NCBI GenBank assembly: GCA_964549505.1
Contig: CAZJVD010000001.1
Span: forward strand, 1-64,000
Direction of reading: 5' to 3'
From: CAZJVD01 sp964549505
GTDB lineage: Bacteria; Bdellovibrionota; UBA1018; CAZJVD01
DNA: 64,000 nucleotides
The notes under the pieces were generated by a model. It was not told where the DNA came from. It saw only the letters and a list, made by a program, of their open reading frames with translations, and did not search any database. Every line of letters starts with the position of its first letter. The stretch's first letter is position 1. The translations under genes were made by a program, and so were the position numbers. Of the stretch, positions 26,129 to 35,876 are shown piece after piece.

Positions 26129-27706
26129 CTAAAAGACTACCCCAACTCGGAACACGCTAGCAATGACGGGATCGATGTTCACACCGACAGGGCTGTTCTG
26201 AAACGCATAGTATCCGCCCGGAAACCATAAACCCCATTCCCAACCGAGTTCGACCGATTCGTCCCAACGGAACGTCGCTCCTAAGTCGGTTTCCCAACCC
26301 AAAAACGAACTCTGGACGCCAGCGTTTGGATTCTTTCCCGCGAACGAACGTGTCCAATGGTTAAAGAAAATATCGCTCGTCCCAGCCGTTTCGATCGCTT
26401 GCGCCAAGACAAAGTTTCCACGAAACGTCCACTTCGCCGTCGTAAACGACCCAGCCCATGCGGCGTACTTCGCGTTGACGATCGGGTTATCAAACGGTGA
26501 AGCCATCGACGTCGGTGACGTGTTGGGATTGTTCGTCGTGTTCGGTCCCGCAAAACCATGCAGACCGTAGTTGAACATGATCAATGCGATCTTGTAGTTC
26601 GGGTTAAAATAATACGCTTTGAAAATACCCGGCCGAGTTCCAGCACGATAGTCCGGCTGTCCAGGAGCGCGACCGAACTTGAGTTCGGACTGCCACGTAT
26701 CCGAGATCTGCCACTTTGCTTCAAGCGCTGCAGCCCAGGTGCGAAAGTCAATCCCGCTGACATCACCGTTCACAATCGGGAGATCGCCCGTGAACGTGAA
26801 CTTACCGACTTTCTTACGACCGTACACATCCCAGTGGTTGAACTTCGAACCAGCCGGCTGCCCTTCGACACCGAGAGTTCCCGTTCGACGATCTTGCGAA
26901 CCGCCAGCGATGCGCTTGACGTAGAGCAAGCCCATCTCAAGATCTTCATCTTTATTGTCGTAAGTGAACGCGATCGAATAATCGGTGAGACCGCCGCCGC
27001 CCGGATCCGTCGTTGTACAAGTCGCAGGATACGAACCCGTTGTCGGATCCGGCGCATTGATACAAGCGCCACCAATACCGTTACCGACCGAATACTTCGC
27101 CACTTGAGGCGTGAACGTGAACGAACCAAACTTGGAAACTAAGCGAATGAGATCCGCTGTCGACGCGTAACGATCCCAGAGACCGTCCCCGCTATTCCAG
27201 AAAAGTCCTAGACCCCAATGAATCGGCGCGCGTCCCACTTGAACGGTTCCGAAGTCACTTTGAAACTCACCCCAAAACCGCTGTGCTGTGATCAAACTCC
27301 CGCGTGATTGGGTGCTGTAGTACTGGCGCTGATCGTTCGACAAACCAGCTGCGTTTCCGAAAATACCGTAGACGGGATCCCCTGCCCACCATTCCGACTT
27401 GATCGCGACGTTGTCGTTCACAACAACAATCGGTCGCAAGCGCATGAACAACGTTTGGAAGTAAGCGTTTCGCTCACCACCACCGGGCGCGTAGTAACCA
27501 TTCGATTGAACCTTGGCTGGATCTTTCGTTTCGTTACCGGTGATCGAGTAGTTGAAGACCCAATGGTTCTCCGATCGAAACTGACCAGACCAATCGAGAT
27601 CGAGAGCTTGAGCGTCGAGGCACGCGAAAGACCCAAGATAGAGGACGGTAGCTGCGACCCCCGTAAGCAAACGAATACCCTTAAAAAGAAAAACGTGATG
27701 CTTCAC
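26129..27706 (-). CDS. outer-membrane beta-barrel protein, porin-like
   Basis: A 525-residue protein. The GTG at 27706 has AGGAG nine bases upstream and leads into a signal peptide (LLTGVAATVLYLGSFACLDAQA). The mature part is rich in aromatic girdle-like alternating strands (for example WSGQFRSENHWVFNYSI, KWTFRGNFVLAQAI, VELGWEWGLWFPGGYYAF) and ends in the terminal Phe typical of barrels (RVGVVF). A Cys pair flanks a Pro/Thr/Gly loop at about residues 240-265. No exact family recognised; transport substrate unknown. It lies two bases before the kinase start, so the two may be co-transcribed. Confidence 0.8.
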   Translation of the reverse strand: MKHHVFLFKGIRLLTGVAATVLYLGSFACLDAQALDLDWSGQFRSENHWVFNYSITGNETKDPAKVQSNGYYAPGGGERNAYFQTLFMRLRPIVVVNDNVAIKSEWWAGDPVYGIFGNAAGLSNDQRQYYSTQSRGSLITAQRFWGEFQSDFGTVQVGRAPIHWGLGLFWNSGDGLWDRYASTADLIRLVSKFGSFTFTPQVAKYSVGNGIGGACINAPDPTTGSYPATCTTTDPGGGGLTDYSIAFTYDNKDEDLEMGLLYVKRIAGGSQDRRTGTLGVEGQPAGSKFNHWDVYGRKKVGKFTFTGDLPIVNGDVSGIDFRTWAAALEAKWQISDTWQSELKFGRAPGQPDYRAGTRPGIFKAYYFNPNYKIALIMFNYGLHGFAGPNTTNNPNTSPTSMASPFDNPIVNAKYAAWAGSFTTAKWTFRGNFVLAQAIETAGTSDIFFNHWTRSFAGKNPNAGVQSSFLGWETDLGATFRWDESVELGWEWGLWFPGGYYAFQNSPVGVNIDPVIASVFRVGVVF

Positions 27707-27762
27707 CGCGCGATGCTCCTCTCCTGTCACTCTCTGGGGACGTTAATGATATAAAGGTTTAA

Positions 27763-30111
27763 GTGCGGATTCTCAAGCGGGTTTTGTCTCCTCTGCGGTC
27801 GAAAAAACTGCGTCGCGTTATCGCGATCATCGCGCTCGTCGGGTTCGCGCTCTTCTCGATCGTCCTCGTGCGGCTCTACCATCAACTTGAAGACGCTTTC
27901 GCACTTCGCGAACAGTTTCATCCGACGCTCGTCTTCTCGGACGTCACGCGCGTCACGGCCAATCAAACACGCAGTTTCGTCCTCAGCCGTCTTCAGGCAC
28001 TCAGTTACCAACCTAAGATTGAAAACGAAGAAGTCCGTTTCATTCTGCGCGAGCTCTCGTATCCGGAGCATTTGATCCCGGAAAAGCATCCGACGCTGGA
28101 GCTGCAAGGCACGCTCGTCACGTTGCGTTTCGCTGGGACCAAATCCAGTGACGTGTTGCTGGCGATCGAAACCGATACGGGGAGTGTTCCCGAACTCTAC
28201 CTCGAACCCGAGCTCGTCACGCGTTTCACCCATGCGGGCGAAGGCGAAGCTGGACAGATTCGCGACTTTGCCAGTTTTCAGGAGATTCCGGCGCCGCTCT
28301 GGCAAGCGATCATTGCTGTGGAAGACCAGCACTTTCTCGATCATGGTGGTTTGGATTTTCGTGCGCTCGCGCGTGCGATATGGGTCAATCTGAAAACACG
28401 ATCGTTTGCTCAAGGCGGCAGCACGATCACGCAACAGCTCGTTAAAAATCTTCTCGCGCGCCGAACAAAAAATATTTTTCAGAAGTTTAATGAAATTTTT
28501 CTCGCCATCTTCCTCGAAATCAAATTCGAAAAGGAACAGATTCTCGAACGCTACCTCAACGAAGTGTATCTCGGGCAGATCGGTCAACTCGAAATCCATG
28601 GTGTCACTCAAGGCGCCAAATACTTTTTCGGAAAAACACTTAGCGACCTGAACTTAGGTGAGATGGCGTTGATGGCGGGTTTGATCCGCGGCCCCGGCTA
28701 CTACTCCCCTTACCGCGCCATGGAGCGCGCTCTTCAACGGCAGCACTGGGTTCTTAAGCGAATGGTCGAACGCGAGTTCGTGACGGACGAAGAGTTTAAG
28801 AAAGCCAAGAATCTTCCTATTCGGCTCGCGCCTCCGCCACGATCCGGCAACAAGGCGCCTTACTTTACGGACTATGTGAAAGCCGTGCTGATCGAAAAAA
28901 CACACGATCGCATGACCGAAGACGAAATCACGAACGCAGGGTTTCGCGTTTATACGACGCTCGATCCGTTTCTGAACGAACTCGGACAAAAGGCTGTGCG
29001 CGATGGTGTTCAGCGCTTGAACGGAGATCTGCGCACGGGTGCGGCTCCTCGCGTTCACCCCGTGATCGAAGGCGCGCTCGCCAGCGTCGATCAGAAAACA
29101 GGTTTTATCCGCGCGCTGGTCGGTGGTAGCGACTACTCGGTTACGAACTACAATCGTCTACTCAACATGCGCCGCCAAGTCGGTTCGACGTTCAAGCCGG
29201 TCGTTTACCTGACCGCGCTTGAAAACGGTGTGGGCCCCGGCGAACCCTTCGAAGACTCACGGTTTACACTTCATTACGATAACAACCGACAGTCCTGGTC
29301 TCCGCGCAACTTCAAAGAAGAATACCGCGGCTGGGTGAGCCTCCGTGAAGGCTTTGTGTTCTCTGCAAACGTCGTCGCAGCTCGCGTGGCCGCACGCGTG
29401 GGCGTCGATAAGATCGTCGCGATGGGACACCGACTCGGGATTCAGTCCGATTTGCCGGCTGTTCCTTCACTCGCGCTCGGATCCGTAGAACTGAGCCCGA
29501 TGGAGGTTCTGCGCCTTTACGCACTTTTTGGAAATCGTGGCGTTCAAGACGAGCTCACCGTTCTACGCGCGATCACGTATGAAGACGGCCGCAGTTTCGC
29601 ACGCTTTGTTCTGAGCCCATCGCGCCTTCTCGACGAATCCCTGGCCGATTGGATCACCGATCTCATGAAAGACGTTTTTCGCATCGGAACAGCCGCTCCG
29701 GCTCGTGACTGGGGATTCACACGGCCTGCAGCTGGAAAGACCGGAACAACCAACGATTATCGAGATGCCTGGTTTGCGGGCTTCACACCGGAACTCACGA
29801 CGGTGGTCTGGGTGGGCCTCGACGGCGGCAGCGGCGAACTCCCAAAGCGGTTTCGACTGACGGGGACCGGAAGCGCTCTCCCGATATGGGTCCAGTACAT
29901 GAAGGGCGCCCTCGGCCAACAACCCGTCACCGACTTCGAGCCTTCCGCACATCTTGAGAGCATCCGGATCGACAAGCACTCAGGCCGCAAAGCTTCGATC
30001 GACTGCTCGAACGCCCAGATACTCGAAGAACACTATCTCCCCGACCGCCTTCCCGCCGAAACGGGCTGCGTTCCGACCTATCCGGACAGCACCAAAGACG
30101 TGAACATCTGA
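27763..30111 (+). CDS. bifunctional penicillin-binding protein, PBP1B-like
   Basis: A 782-residue class A PBP starting at GTG. It has a short cytoplasmic tail, a membrane helix at about 22-42 and a UB2H-like region (FVLSRLQALSYQPKIENEEV) with the PBP1B-type YLEPELVTRF segment. The GT51 glycosyltransferase follows, with catalytic E187 (AVEDQHFLDHGGLDF) and GGSTITQQLVKNLL. The transpeptidase has S475-xx-K478 (GSTFK), S534-x-N536 (SANVV) and K659-TG (GKTGTTNDYRDAWFAGFT). All catalytic residues are present. It polymerises and cross-links peptidoglycan in the periplasm. Divergent from the porin-like gene with a very short shared promoter region. Confidence 0.94.
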   Translation: MRILKRVLSPLRSKKLRRVIAIIALVGFALFSIVLVRLYHQLEDAFALREQFHPTLVFSDVTRVTANQTRSFVLSRLQALSYQPKIENEEVRFILRELSYPEHLIPEKHPTLELQGTLVTLRFAGTKSSDVLLAIETDTGSVPELYLEPELVTRFTHAGEGEAGQIRDFASFQEIPAPLWQAIIAVEDQHFLDHGGLDFRALARAIWVNLKTRSFAQGGSTITQQLVKNLLARRTKNIFQKFNEIFLAIFLEIKFEKEQILERYLNEVYLGQIGQLEIHGVTQGAKYFFGKTLSDLNLGEMALMAGLIRGPGYYSPYRAMERALQRQHWVLKRMVEREFVTDEEFKKAKNLPIRLAPPPRSGNKAPYFTDYVKAVLIEKTHDRMTEDEITNAGFRVYTTLDPFLNELGQKAVRDGVQRLNGDLRTGAAPRVHPVIEGALASVDQKTGFIRALVGGSDYSVTNYNRLLNMRRQVGSTFKPVVYLTALENGVGPGEPFEDSRFTLHYDNNRQSWSPRNFKEEYRGWVSLREGFVFSANVVAARVAARVGVDKIVAMGHRLGIQSDLPAVPSLALGSVELSPMEVLRLYALFGNRGVQDELTVLRAITYEDGRSFARFVLSPSRLLDESLADWITDLMKDVFRIGTAAPARDWGFTRPAAGKTGTTNDYRDAWFAGFTPELTTVVWVGLDGGSGELPKRFRLTGTGSALPIWVQYMKGALGQQPVTDFEPSAHLESIRIDKHSGRKASIDCSNAQILEEHYLPDRLPAETGCVPTYPDSTKDVNI

Positions 30112-30388
30112 TCAGAAGTTCGACATCGGTTCACCTGGTTTCCCACGCATTCCATGGCGGATAAGGCCACCTTTTCTTGACAATTCAATGAGTTAGACTT
30201 AGTTCCAAAATGGCACCGACTGGTACATCGCTTGCTCATAGACGCTCGAGTTTGGTCCCAGGCCAAGGGCGCCAGATTCAGCGCGCTGTCATCGCTACAA
30301 AGCGGACCCCAATGTGGGCCGCGCGGTGGAGATGACGGAGCGAACGGTGTGAGAGAGTGGATTGGCTGTGTGGTTCTGAAGGACGTGT
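30112..30388 (+). promoter_or_regulatory. intergenic leader upstream of the CHASE2 kinase
   Basis: A 277-base gap before the two-component operon. A TTGACA hexamer at 30177-30182 is the only promoter-like feature I see; no convincing -10 box stands at 16-18 bases from it. GAAGGA lies six bases before the kinase ATG. No tRNA or hairpin of note. Confidence 0.3.
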
Positions 30389-32374
30389 ATGCAAACGCCG
30401 GCGCTTGTTCGCGCTCTCGCCTTTTCAGTCGTGGTTGCCGCCATTGTCGGCACCGTCGAGTTTCATCAACTCGAAGCGCGTCTCTACGATCTGCGCATGC
30501 GCGTGACGGCGGTCGAAGATCCCGTTTTACCGATTACCCTCGTTACGATTGACCCGCAAACTGCCCAAACCCAAACCGACTCACTTCCGCTATCGCTCGC
30601 ATTCCATACCGAACTTTTGAAACGTCTTGAGGCATCGCAGCCGCGCGCGATCGGTTACCTCGTCAACATGGGCGCCGTTCATCAAGTGCGTCCGGAACAG
30701 TTTCGTGAGCGCACCGCCGACGAATTCTTAGCTACGGCTTCGCGCCTCGAGAGCCATGGAACCCCGTTCGTGATCGGAACCAGTTTTGATATCAGCGGCG
30801 AACTTCTGCCGCCGTTTCCTCTCAGTCGGTTGTCACACGCCATCGCGATCACGCATCAGGATGGGACCATCTTTGGAATGGACCGCGTTTCGCGACGAGC
30901 GCTTTTGAAACTCAATGATCGTCCGTCGTTTGCACTCTCGCTTGCTGAAAAGCTCGGACTGCGCGCCGCGGGCGACAAGGTCAAGGGTGCCTTTCGTGTC
31001 GAACCATCGGGCGCTGAGTATTTTTTCTTTCGCTATCGTGACCTTTCCCAAACGGACTCAAAGAAGGGGTCGATTTATCCCACTATTCCGGCCGAGCGGC
31101 TTTTAGCAGCGGACTGGGATCCCAGCGCTTTGAAAGACCGGATCGTGCTCGTCGGAACGACGATCCCACAAAATCCGGGCGACTTTTCACGAAGCGTGTT
31201 TTCGAAAGACGAGTTTGCCGTAAGCAAACTGGCGCTTCACGGCATGATCCTCGAGTCGGTTGCCGCCAACAACGGCATTGTCGAGAACCCCGGAGTTTTT
31301 CCGATCTTCTTCGCTTGGCTGACCGTGGTCTTGGTTTACTGGTTCGTGTTGTCGTTCACGCCTGTGGGTGGCGTGATGCTCACGCTCGGTCTTCTCACAT
31401 CGGTCGTGCTGCTTGGAATTCTGATGTTCCGCGGTTTCGGTTCCGGGTCAGGCATTTGGATTCACCTCGACGAACCCTTGATTGGCATTTTTCTATCGTA
31501 TTATCTCGCGGTTCCGTATCGCCTGATTCGCGAATACAAAAAACGATGGGACTACCAACGCCGTAACGAGATCCTCACGCAGGTCGAGGAACTCAAAGGA
31601 AACTTTCTTTCGCTCGTCACGCACGATCTCAAAACTCCTGTGGCTCGGATCCAAGGACTCGCCGAAGTGATCAAGCGAAAATCCGGTGATCGCCTCTTGC
31701 CACTTGATCTTCAGTCCCTCGACAAGATCATGGAGTCGACCGAAGAACTCAATCGCTTCATCTCGAGTATTCTCGAGCTATCGAAACTCGAATCAGGCCG
31801 CATCACGCTGCAACTCGAGTCAAAAGACATCAACGGTCTGATCGAAAAAACCGTCGAAAGCTTTCGAGCCCAAGCACGCATGCGCGGAATCAAAATCACG
31901 ACCGATCTTGAGCCGCTCTTCCCGATCAAACTCGATGCATCCCTGATTCAAAAGGTTGTTAATAACTTGATTGATAACGCTCTCAAGTACTCACCCGCTG
32001 GCAGCACCGTTCGTGTCGAAACGCGCGACGCCGGAAACAGCATCGAAGTCGCTGTCACCGATGAGGGTGTTGGACTTTCACCGAGTGATCAAGAACAACT
32101 CTTTTCGAAGTTTCATCGCGTGAAAAAGTCCGACCTCACCGCCGAGACATCCGGCTCCGGTCTTGGTCTCTACCTCAGTAAGTTTTTCATCGAGGCCCAC
32201 CGTGGCCATATCCATGTCGAAAGCCAAGAAGGTATCGGCAGCCGTTTCAAAATTGTTTTGCCGTCGGATCTCACAGCTTCCGCAAGCGCCAGCGGCTTGA
32301 AAGTTTCTTCTCTCTCTCAACCATCTCGAAGTTCCCGAGAATCCCCGGAATCCAAGGAGTCCAGCCATGTATAA
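30389..32374 (+). CDS. CHASE2-domain sensor histidine kinase
   Basis: A 661-residue membrane kinase. After a first helix (about 8-22) comes a periplasmic CHASE2 sensor of roughly 270 residues ending in the characteristic LKDRIVLVGTT and LHGMILESVAAN segments. Three helices follow (about 305-380), then HisKA with the phosphohistidine in LVTHDLKTPVARIQG, and HATPase with NNLIDNALKYSP and GSGLGLYLSKFF. There is a Ser-rich C-terminal tail. The stop region overlaps the start of the sigma-54 activator by eight bases, so they form a cognate pair. Ligand unknown. Confidence 0.93.
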   Translation: MQTPALVRALAFSVVVAAIVGTVEFHQLEARLYDLRMRVTAVEDPVLPITLVTIDPQTAQTQTDSLPLSLAFHTELLKRLEASQPRAIGYLVNMGAVHQVRPEQFRERTADEFLATASRLESHGTPFVIGTSFDISGELLPPFPLSRLSHAIAITHQDGTIFGMDRVSRRALLKLNDRPSFALSLAEKLGLRAAGDKVKGAFRVEPSGAEYFFFRYRDLSQTDSKKGSIYPTIPAERLLAADWDPSALKDRIVLVGTTIPQNPGDFSRSVFSKDEFAVSKLALHGMILESVAANNGIVENPGVFPIFFAWLTVVLVYWFVLSFTPVGGVMLTLGLLTSVVLLGILMFRGFGSGSGIWIHLDEPLIGIFLSYYLAVPYRLIREYKKRWDYQRRNEILTQVEELKGNFLSLVTHDLKTPVARIQGLAEVIKRKSGDRLLPLDLQSLDKIMESTEELNRFISSILELSKLESGRITLQLESKDINGLIEKTVESFRAQARMRGIKITTDLEPLFPIKLDASLIQKVVNNLIDNALKYSPAGSTVRVETRDAGNSIEVAVTDEGVGLSPSDQEQLFSKFHRVKKSDLTAETSGSGLGLYLSKFFIEAHRGHIHVESQEGIGSRFKIVLPSDLTASASASGLKVSSLSQPSRSSRESPESKESSHV

Positions 32375-33833
32375 AATCCTCGTCGCCGATGATGACGCAT
32401 CTTTAAGACTATCAGTCAGTTCAACGCTTGCCGAAAACCACTTTCAAGTGGATCAGGCTCGCGACGGCGAAGAAGCGGTCAACAAGGCAAAAACGTCGAA
32501 GTATGATCTCGTTCTCCTCGACGTGAACATGCCCCGAATGACAGGACTCGAAGCGCTTAAGGAAATCAAAGCGCACGACCCTTCGATCATCGTGATCATC
32601 TTAACTGCGTTTTCGCAGATCAAAGACGCCGTTCTTGCAACGAAAGAAGGCGCTTACAATTATCTCGAGAAACCCATCAAAGCAGAGAACCTCGTTTTCT
32701 TGATCGAGAAAGCGATCCGCGCTCAGTCTATGATCAAGAGCTTGAGCTTTTCGGCTCCGGTGATCACGCTGCCGGAAGGCAACCAGTTTGTCGGTCAAAG
32801 CTCTGAGATGAAACGCGTGTTCGAAGTCATCGCGAAACTTGCGAAAGTCGACACAGCGGTTCTGATCCGCGGAGAAAGCGGGACAGGTAAGGAACTCGTT
32901 GCGAAGAGCTTGCATCTGAACGGCCCGCGCAAAGACAATCGTTTTGTGTCCGTGAACTGTTCGGCTATTCCGGAGAACCTGATCGAGAGCGAATTTTTCG
33001 GTCACGAAAAAGGCGCATTCACCGGTGCCGACAGCCGCAAAATCGGAAAGTTTCAGTACGCTGACGGCGGAACACTTTTCTTAGACGAAATCGGCGACAT
33101 CTCGCCCGCCATGCAGGTCAAACTGCTTCGCGTGTTACAAGACAAGCGTTTCACGCCAGTCGGGTCCAATCGCGAGATCGAAGTCGATGTTCGAATTGTT
33201 GCAGCAACCAACCGTCATCTCGAGCAGATGATTCAAAAGGGCGAGTTCCGCGAAGATCTTTTCTATCGCTTGAACGTATTGCCAATTCAGCTGCCGCCGC
33301 TTCGCGATCGCAAGAACGATCTCGATGTTCTAGCCAACCACTTTGTCCAGAAGTTCAACCAGGAATACAAAAAGAACATCACCGGAATCGAACCTCGAGC
33401 CGTCGAACTCTTGAAAGCCCATCGCTGGCCCGGCAACATTCGCGAACTCGAGAACGTTCTCGAACACGCGTTTGTTCTCGAAGGATCGTCACAGATCACG
33501 ATCGATAGCTTGCCCGATGCTGTTCGACGCGAGCCTGCGACCAAAGTCGGTCATGCTCCGGGACTCACACAAGCCGAGGGCCACGCGACGATCTCTGTTT
33601 CGCGCGACGCGCCTGTGGTCGCCTCAGCGATCGACGGCCGTGGATTCAAACTCGATATTACAAAGCTGGATTTCCAAGCCAACAAAGAAGAATTTGAGCG
33701 CAACTTCCTCATCAGCGCGCTCAAAACTTTCAACGGCCGGATCAATCAAACCGCTCTCCACGCCAACATCCCCAAGAAAACACTCCTCAGGAAACTTGAG
33801 AAGTACGGGATCAAAGCGCGGGACTATAATTAA
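32367..33833 (+). CDS. NtrC-type sigma-54-dependent response regulator
   Basis: A 488-residue activator. Receiver with D8-D10 acidic cluster and phosphoacceptor D52 (LVLLDVNMP), AAA+ domain with Walker A GESGTGKE, the sigma-54 contact loop GAFTGA (EKGAFTGADS), Walker B LFLDEIGDIS and the R-finger region. The C-terminus is a Fis-like helix-turn-helix (INQTALHANIPKKTLLRKL). It should activate RpoN promoters when phosphorylated by the CHASE2 kinase encoded just before it. The gene is convergent, with no spacer, with the first exported cassette protein. Confidence 0.95.
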   Translation: MYKILVADDDASLRLSVSSTLAENHFQVDQARDGEEAVNKAKTSKYDLVLLDVNMPRMTGLEALKEIKAHDPSIIVIILTAFSQIKDAVLATKEGAYNYLEKPIKAENLVFLIEKAIRAQSMIKSLSFSAPVITLPEGNQFVGQSSEMKRVFEVIAKLAKVDTAVLIRGESGTGKELVAKSLHLNGPRKDNRFVSVNCSAIPENLIESEFFGHEKGAFTGADSRKIGKFQYADGGTLFLDEIGDISPAMQVKLLRVLQDKRFTPVGSNREIEVDVRIVAATNRHLEQMIQKGEFREDLFYRLNVLPIQLPPLRDRKNDLDVLANHFVQKFNQEYKKNITGIEPRAVELLKAHRWPGNIRELENVLEHAFVLEGSSQITIDSLPDAVRREPATKVGHAPGLTQAEGHATISVSRDAPVVASAIDGRGFKLDITKLDFQANKEEFERNFLISALKTFNGRINQTALHANIPKKTLLRKLEKYGIKARDYN

Positions 33834-35876
33834 TCAGCGCCGGACGAAGTCGAATTCCTGCATTGCTCTGCTGCCGTCACCATTTTCCAAGCTATCGCCT
33901 TCCCATAACCGGTTCGACACCGACAGATCGCGCAGGCGATAACGGCCTGATTTCATGGCCAGCAAGTCGTCGCGATCGAATTTCAGTCGGTACCAGCCAG
34001 CTTCCTCTGGACTCGATCCGATTTCTTCTAGCGAGGCACCGAGAAGGTACTCCTCCTTACCATCGATACTCTCGAGCGAAATACCCGCTCCTAAAATTGG
34101 AGATTGCCCCAAACCGATCTTAACGGTCACACCGCCCTCCAGTTTCTGACCATCGAATTCCCAGCGTGGGTTTACTTTTACTTTTTTCAACACCACTGAC
34201 TCATTCCCCCAAAGGTCGTCAGTGTCGATTTGCAGATGCAACCACGGGATCGATGTTTGAGTCGGCCGATTGTAAGTACACTGAACGCCGTCCGATACCT
34301 GCATTGTGTAGAAAGGCGGTTGAGTCAGAACTTTTTCTCGAGATCCGTGACCCACAGAATGGATCGATTCGTTACCAGCGCGATCAGAGACGCTGATCGA
34401 ACTCACGAGGAACCGACCACGACCGTGACTCAAGGGCGCGAAGACATCCGTCTCTGGAGCTGGATTAGCTGACGATCTAAAAAAATCGAATGGCCAAGAG
34501 TCAATCGAAGCAGCGAACCAACCGCCAGCCAGCGGAACAGCCTTAAGCGTCAGCCAGTAAGGCGTCGCTGAACCTTTAAAGTCCGAACTCATATCCTGTA
34601 GCCTCAGAAAGATACGGTAGGGGGCGCTTCCCGGATTCTGTGCGTCCGCTATCTTGAGTCGTAGTGCAAAATCACTCACTGGTTTTCCATCCTCGAACCG
34701 TAGTACGGGATCACCCATCGTCTTGATCTCCGTGAGCACAGGAGCCGTAAGGTCCTCGCCTTCAACATCGCTGTACTCGGTGAAAATTACCTTTATCGAG
34801 GTCAGCGTCGCGATCGACTGCCCAAATGTCCCCTCGCTTCGCACGCCGTTCACGCGAGTACTCGAACAGTAGCGACGCTCATTGAGCGGCTTTTGTCGCT
34901 CTTGTGCGCATTCTGCACTCTCAGTTTCTGTTTGCCGTGATCCCGGGAGAAAAAACTGCACTTGGTTTCGCGCAACATCGCCTATTGAAAACGCCTCGAG
35001 AACATACTTTCCCGCTCGTCGGCCACGATAGAAACTGGGTTGCTGCGTTTCGATTCGGTACCAATCATCTTTCTCTCGAATGACGCGGTAGTTGAAAATG
35101 AGCCGACCCTGATTGGTCTCGAGATTATCGAATCCAAATGCAGACGAGCTGTCCGCTATCACCGGCTCAAACCAAAATCCTGCGTAGGCTTTAGTTTCAA
35201 TCCCCGACAAGCGGTCCGTCGCTTGAAACCGCAGGCGAGGCAGCGCGGGCCCACCCACCACCATCTTTGCCGGAATATCAAACGCACTTACGGTTGGAGG
35301 CTCGTGATCGTAACTGAGTGTCCGCAAAATCGGGACTATCAAATCCTTACCACCAGCGTGATCAAAAGCGACGACTTCAATCTCCAAGAGCTCGTGATTG
35401 GGAGTTTCGATCCAGTAAATCGCATGGAATACCCCATCTTGATCGGGCTCCACATACGCAAAAGCATCGAACTCAGCAACGCGCGTGCTGACAACGTCGG
35501 AAGCCGGAATTTGTCTCAGCTCCCAGAGTCTCGTCTCGGCGACCTTTCTGAGACCATGCGACTTCAGAACCGAACTATTGGTTGCATGAAACACGATCCG
35601 AGATACAGGTTTCGATGGATCACTCGAGTCGATACATGTTTCGATAACTTGTCCCGTGGCTTTTTCCGCATTACAGATGACGACGGAACCGTCTTCCTGT
35701 TCGGTCAGCTGCAAGTCAGCATCGTACTGCAGTGAAAAATTATAAAGTACGGAGGTGTAAACTGCAATCGGCCGGTTACCGCCGCCAGCACCGCCTTCTC
35801 CTGAATACACACTCCAGGACGATAGGGTCGTCACAGCCGATAAAATCAAAACTAAAAACCTACCGATCTTTTTCAT
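33834..35876 (-). CDS. large exported Ig-like protein, cassette copy 1
   Basis: A 680-residue protein with a signal peptide (about 1-25) followed by the motif GEGGAGGGN. Three Ig-like beta domains are suggested by a repeated signature of the type G-x-Y-x-L-x-x-I-x-V-x-D-x-x-G-N: AGKYVLEAFSIGDVARN (289-304), GRFLVSSISVSDRAGN (487-502) and SGRYRLRDLSV (643-653). Its N-terminal region (QEDGSVVICNAEKATGQ) and middle (EDLTAPV, FEDGKPVSDF, DAQNPGSAPYRI) are shared with the 1267-residue protein at 37101-40904. No known family. The start overlaps the TIGR02147 gene stop by four bases (ATGA). Probably secreted or surface-exposed. Confidence 0.75.
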   Translation of the reverse strand: MKKIGRFLVLILSAVTTLSSWSVYSGEGGAGGGNRPIAVYTSVLYNFSLQYDADLQLTEQEDGSVVICNAEKATGQVIETCIDSSDPSKPVSRIVFHATNSSVLKSHGLRKVAETRLWELRQIPASDVVSTRVAEFDAFAYVEPDQDGVFHAIYWIETPNHELLEIEVVAFDHAGGKDLIVPILRTLSYDHEPPTVSAFDIPAKMVVGGPALPRLRFQATDRLSGIETKAYAGFWFEPVIADSSSAFGFDNLETNQGRLIFNYRVIREKDDWYRIETQQPSFYRGRRAGKYVLEAFSIGDVARNQVQFFLPGSRQTETESAECAQERQKPLNERRYCSSTRVNGVRSEGTFGQSIATLTSIKVIFTEYSDVEGEDLTAPVLTEIKTMGDPVLRFEDGKPVSDFALRLKIADAQNPGSAPYRIFLRLQDMSSDFKGSATPYWLTLKAVPLAGGWFAASIDSWPFDFFRSSANPAPETDVFAPLSHGRGRFLVSSISVSDRAGNESIHSVGHGSREKVLTQPPFYTMQVSDGVQCTYNRPTQTSIPWLHLQIDTDDLWGNESVVLKKVKVNPRWEFDGQKLEGGVTVKIGLGQSPILGAGISLESIDGKEEYLLGASLEEIGSSPEEAGWYRLKFDRDDLLAMKSGRYRLRDLSVSNRLWEGDSLENGDGSRAMQEFDFVRR

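Noticed and set aside
26129..27706. Lipoprotein reading of the FACLDAQA segment of the porin-like protein
   Set aside because: The barrel-like strands and terminal Phe argue for signal peptidase I cleavage after AQA instead.
30177..30205. TTGACA with a sigma-70 promoter before the CHASE2 kinase
   Set aside because: No acceptable -10 hexamer at 16-18 bases; kept only as a weak note in the leader entry.
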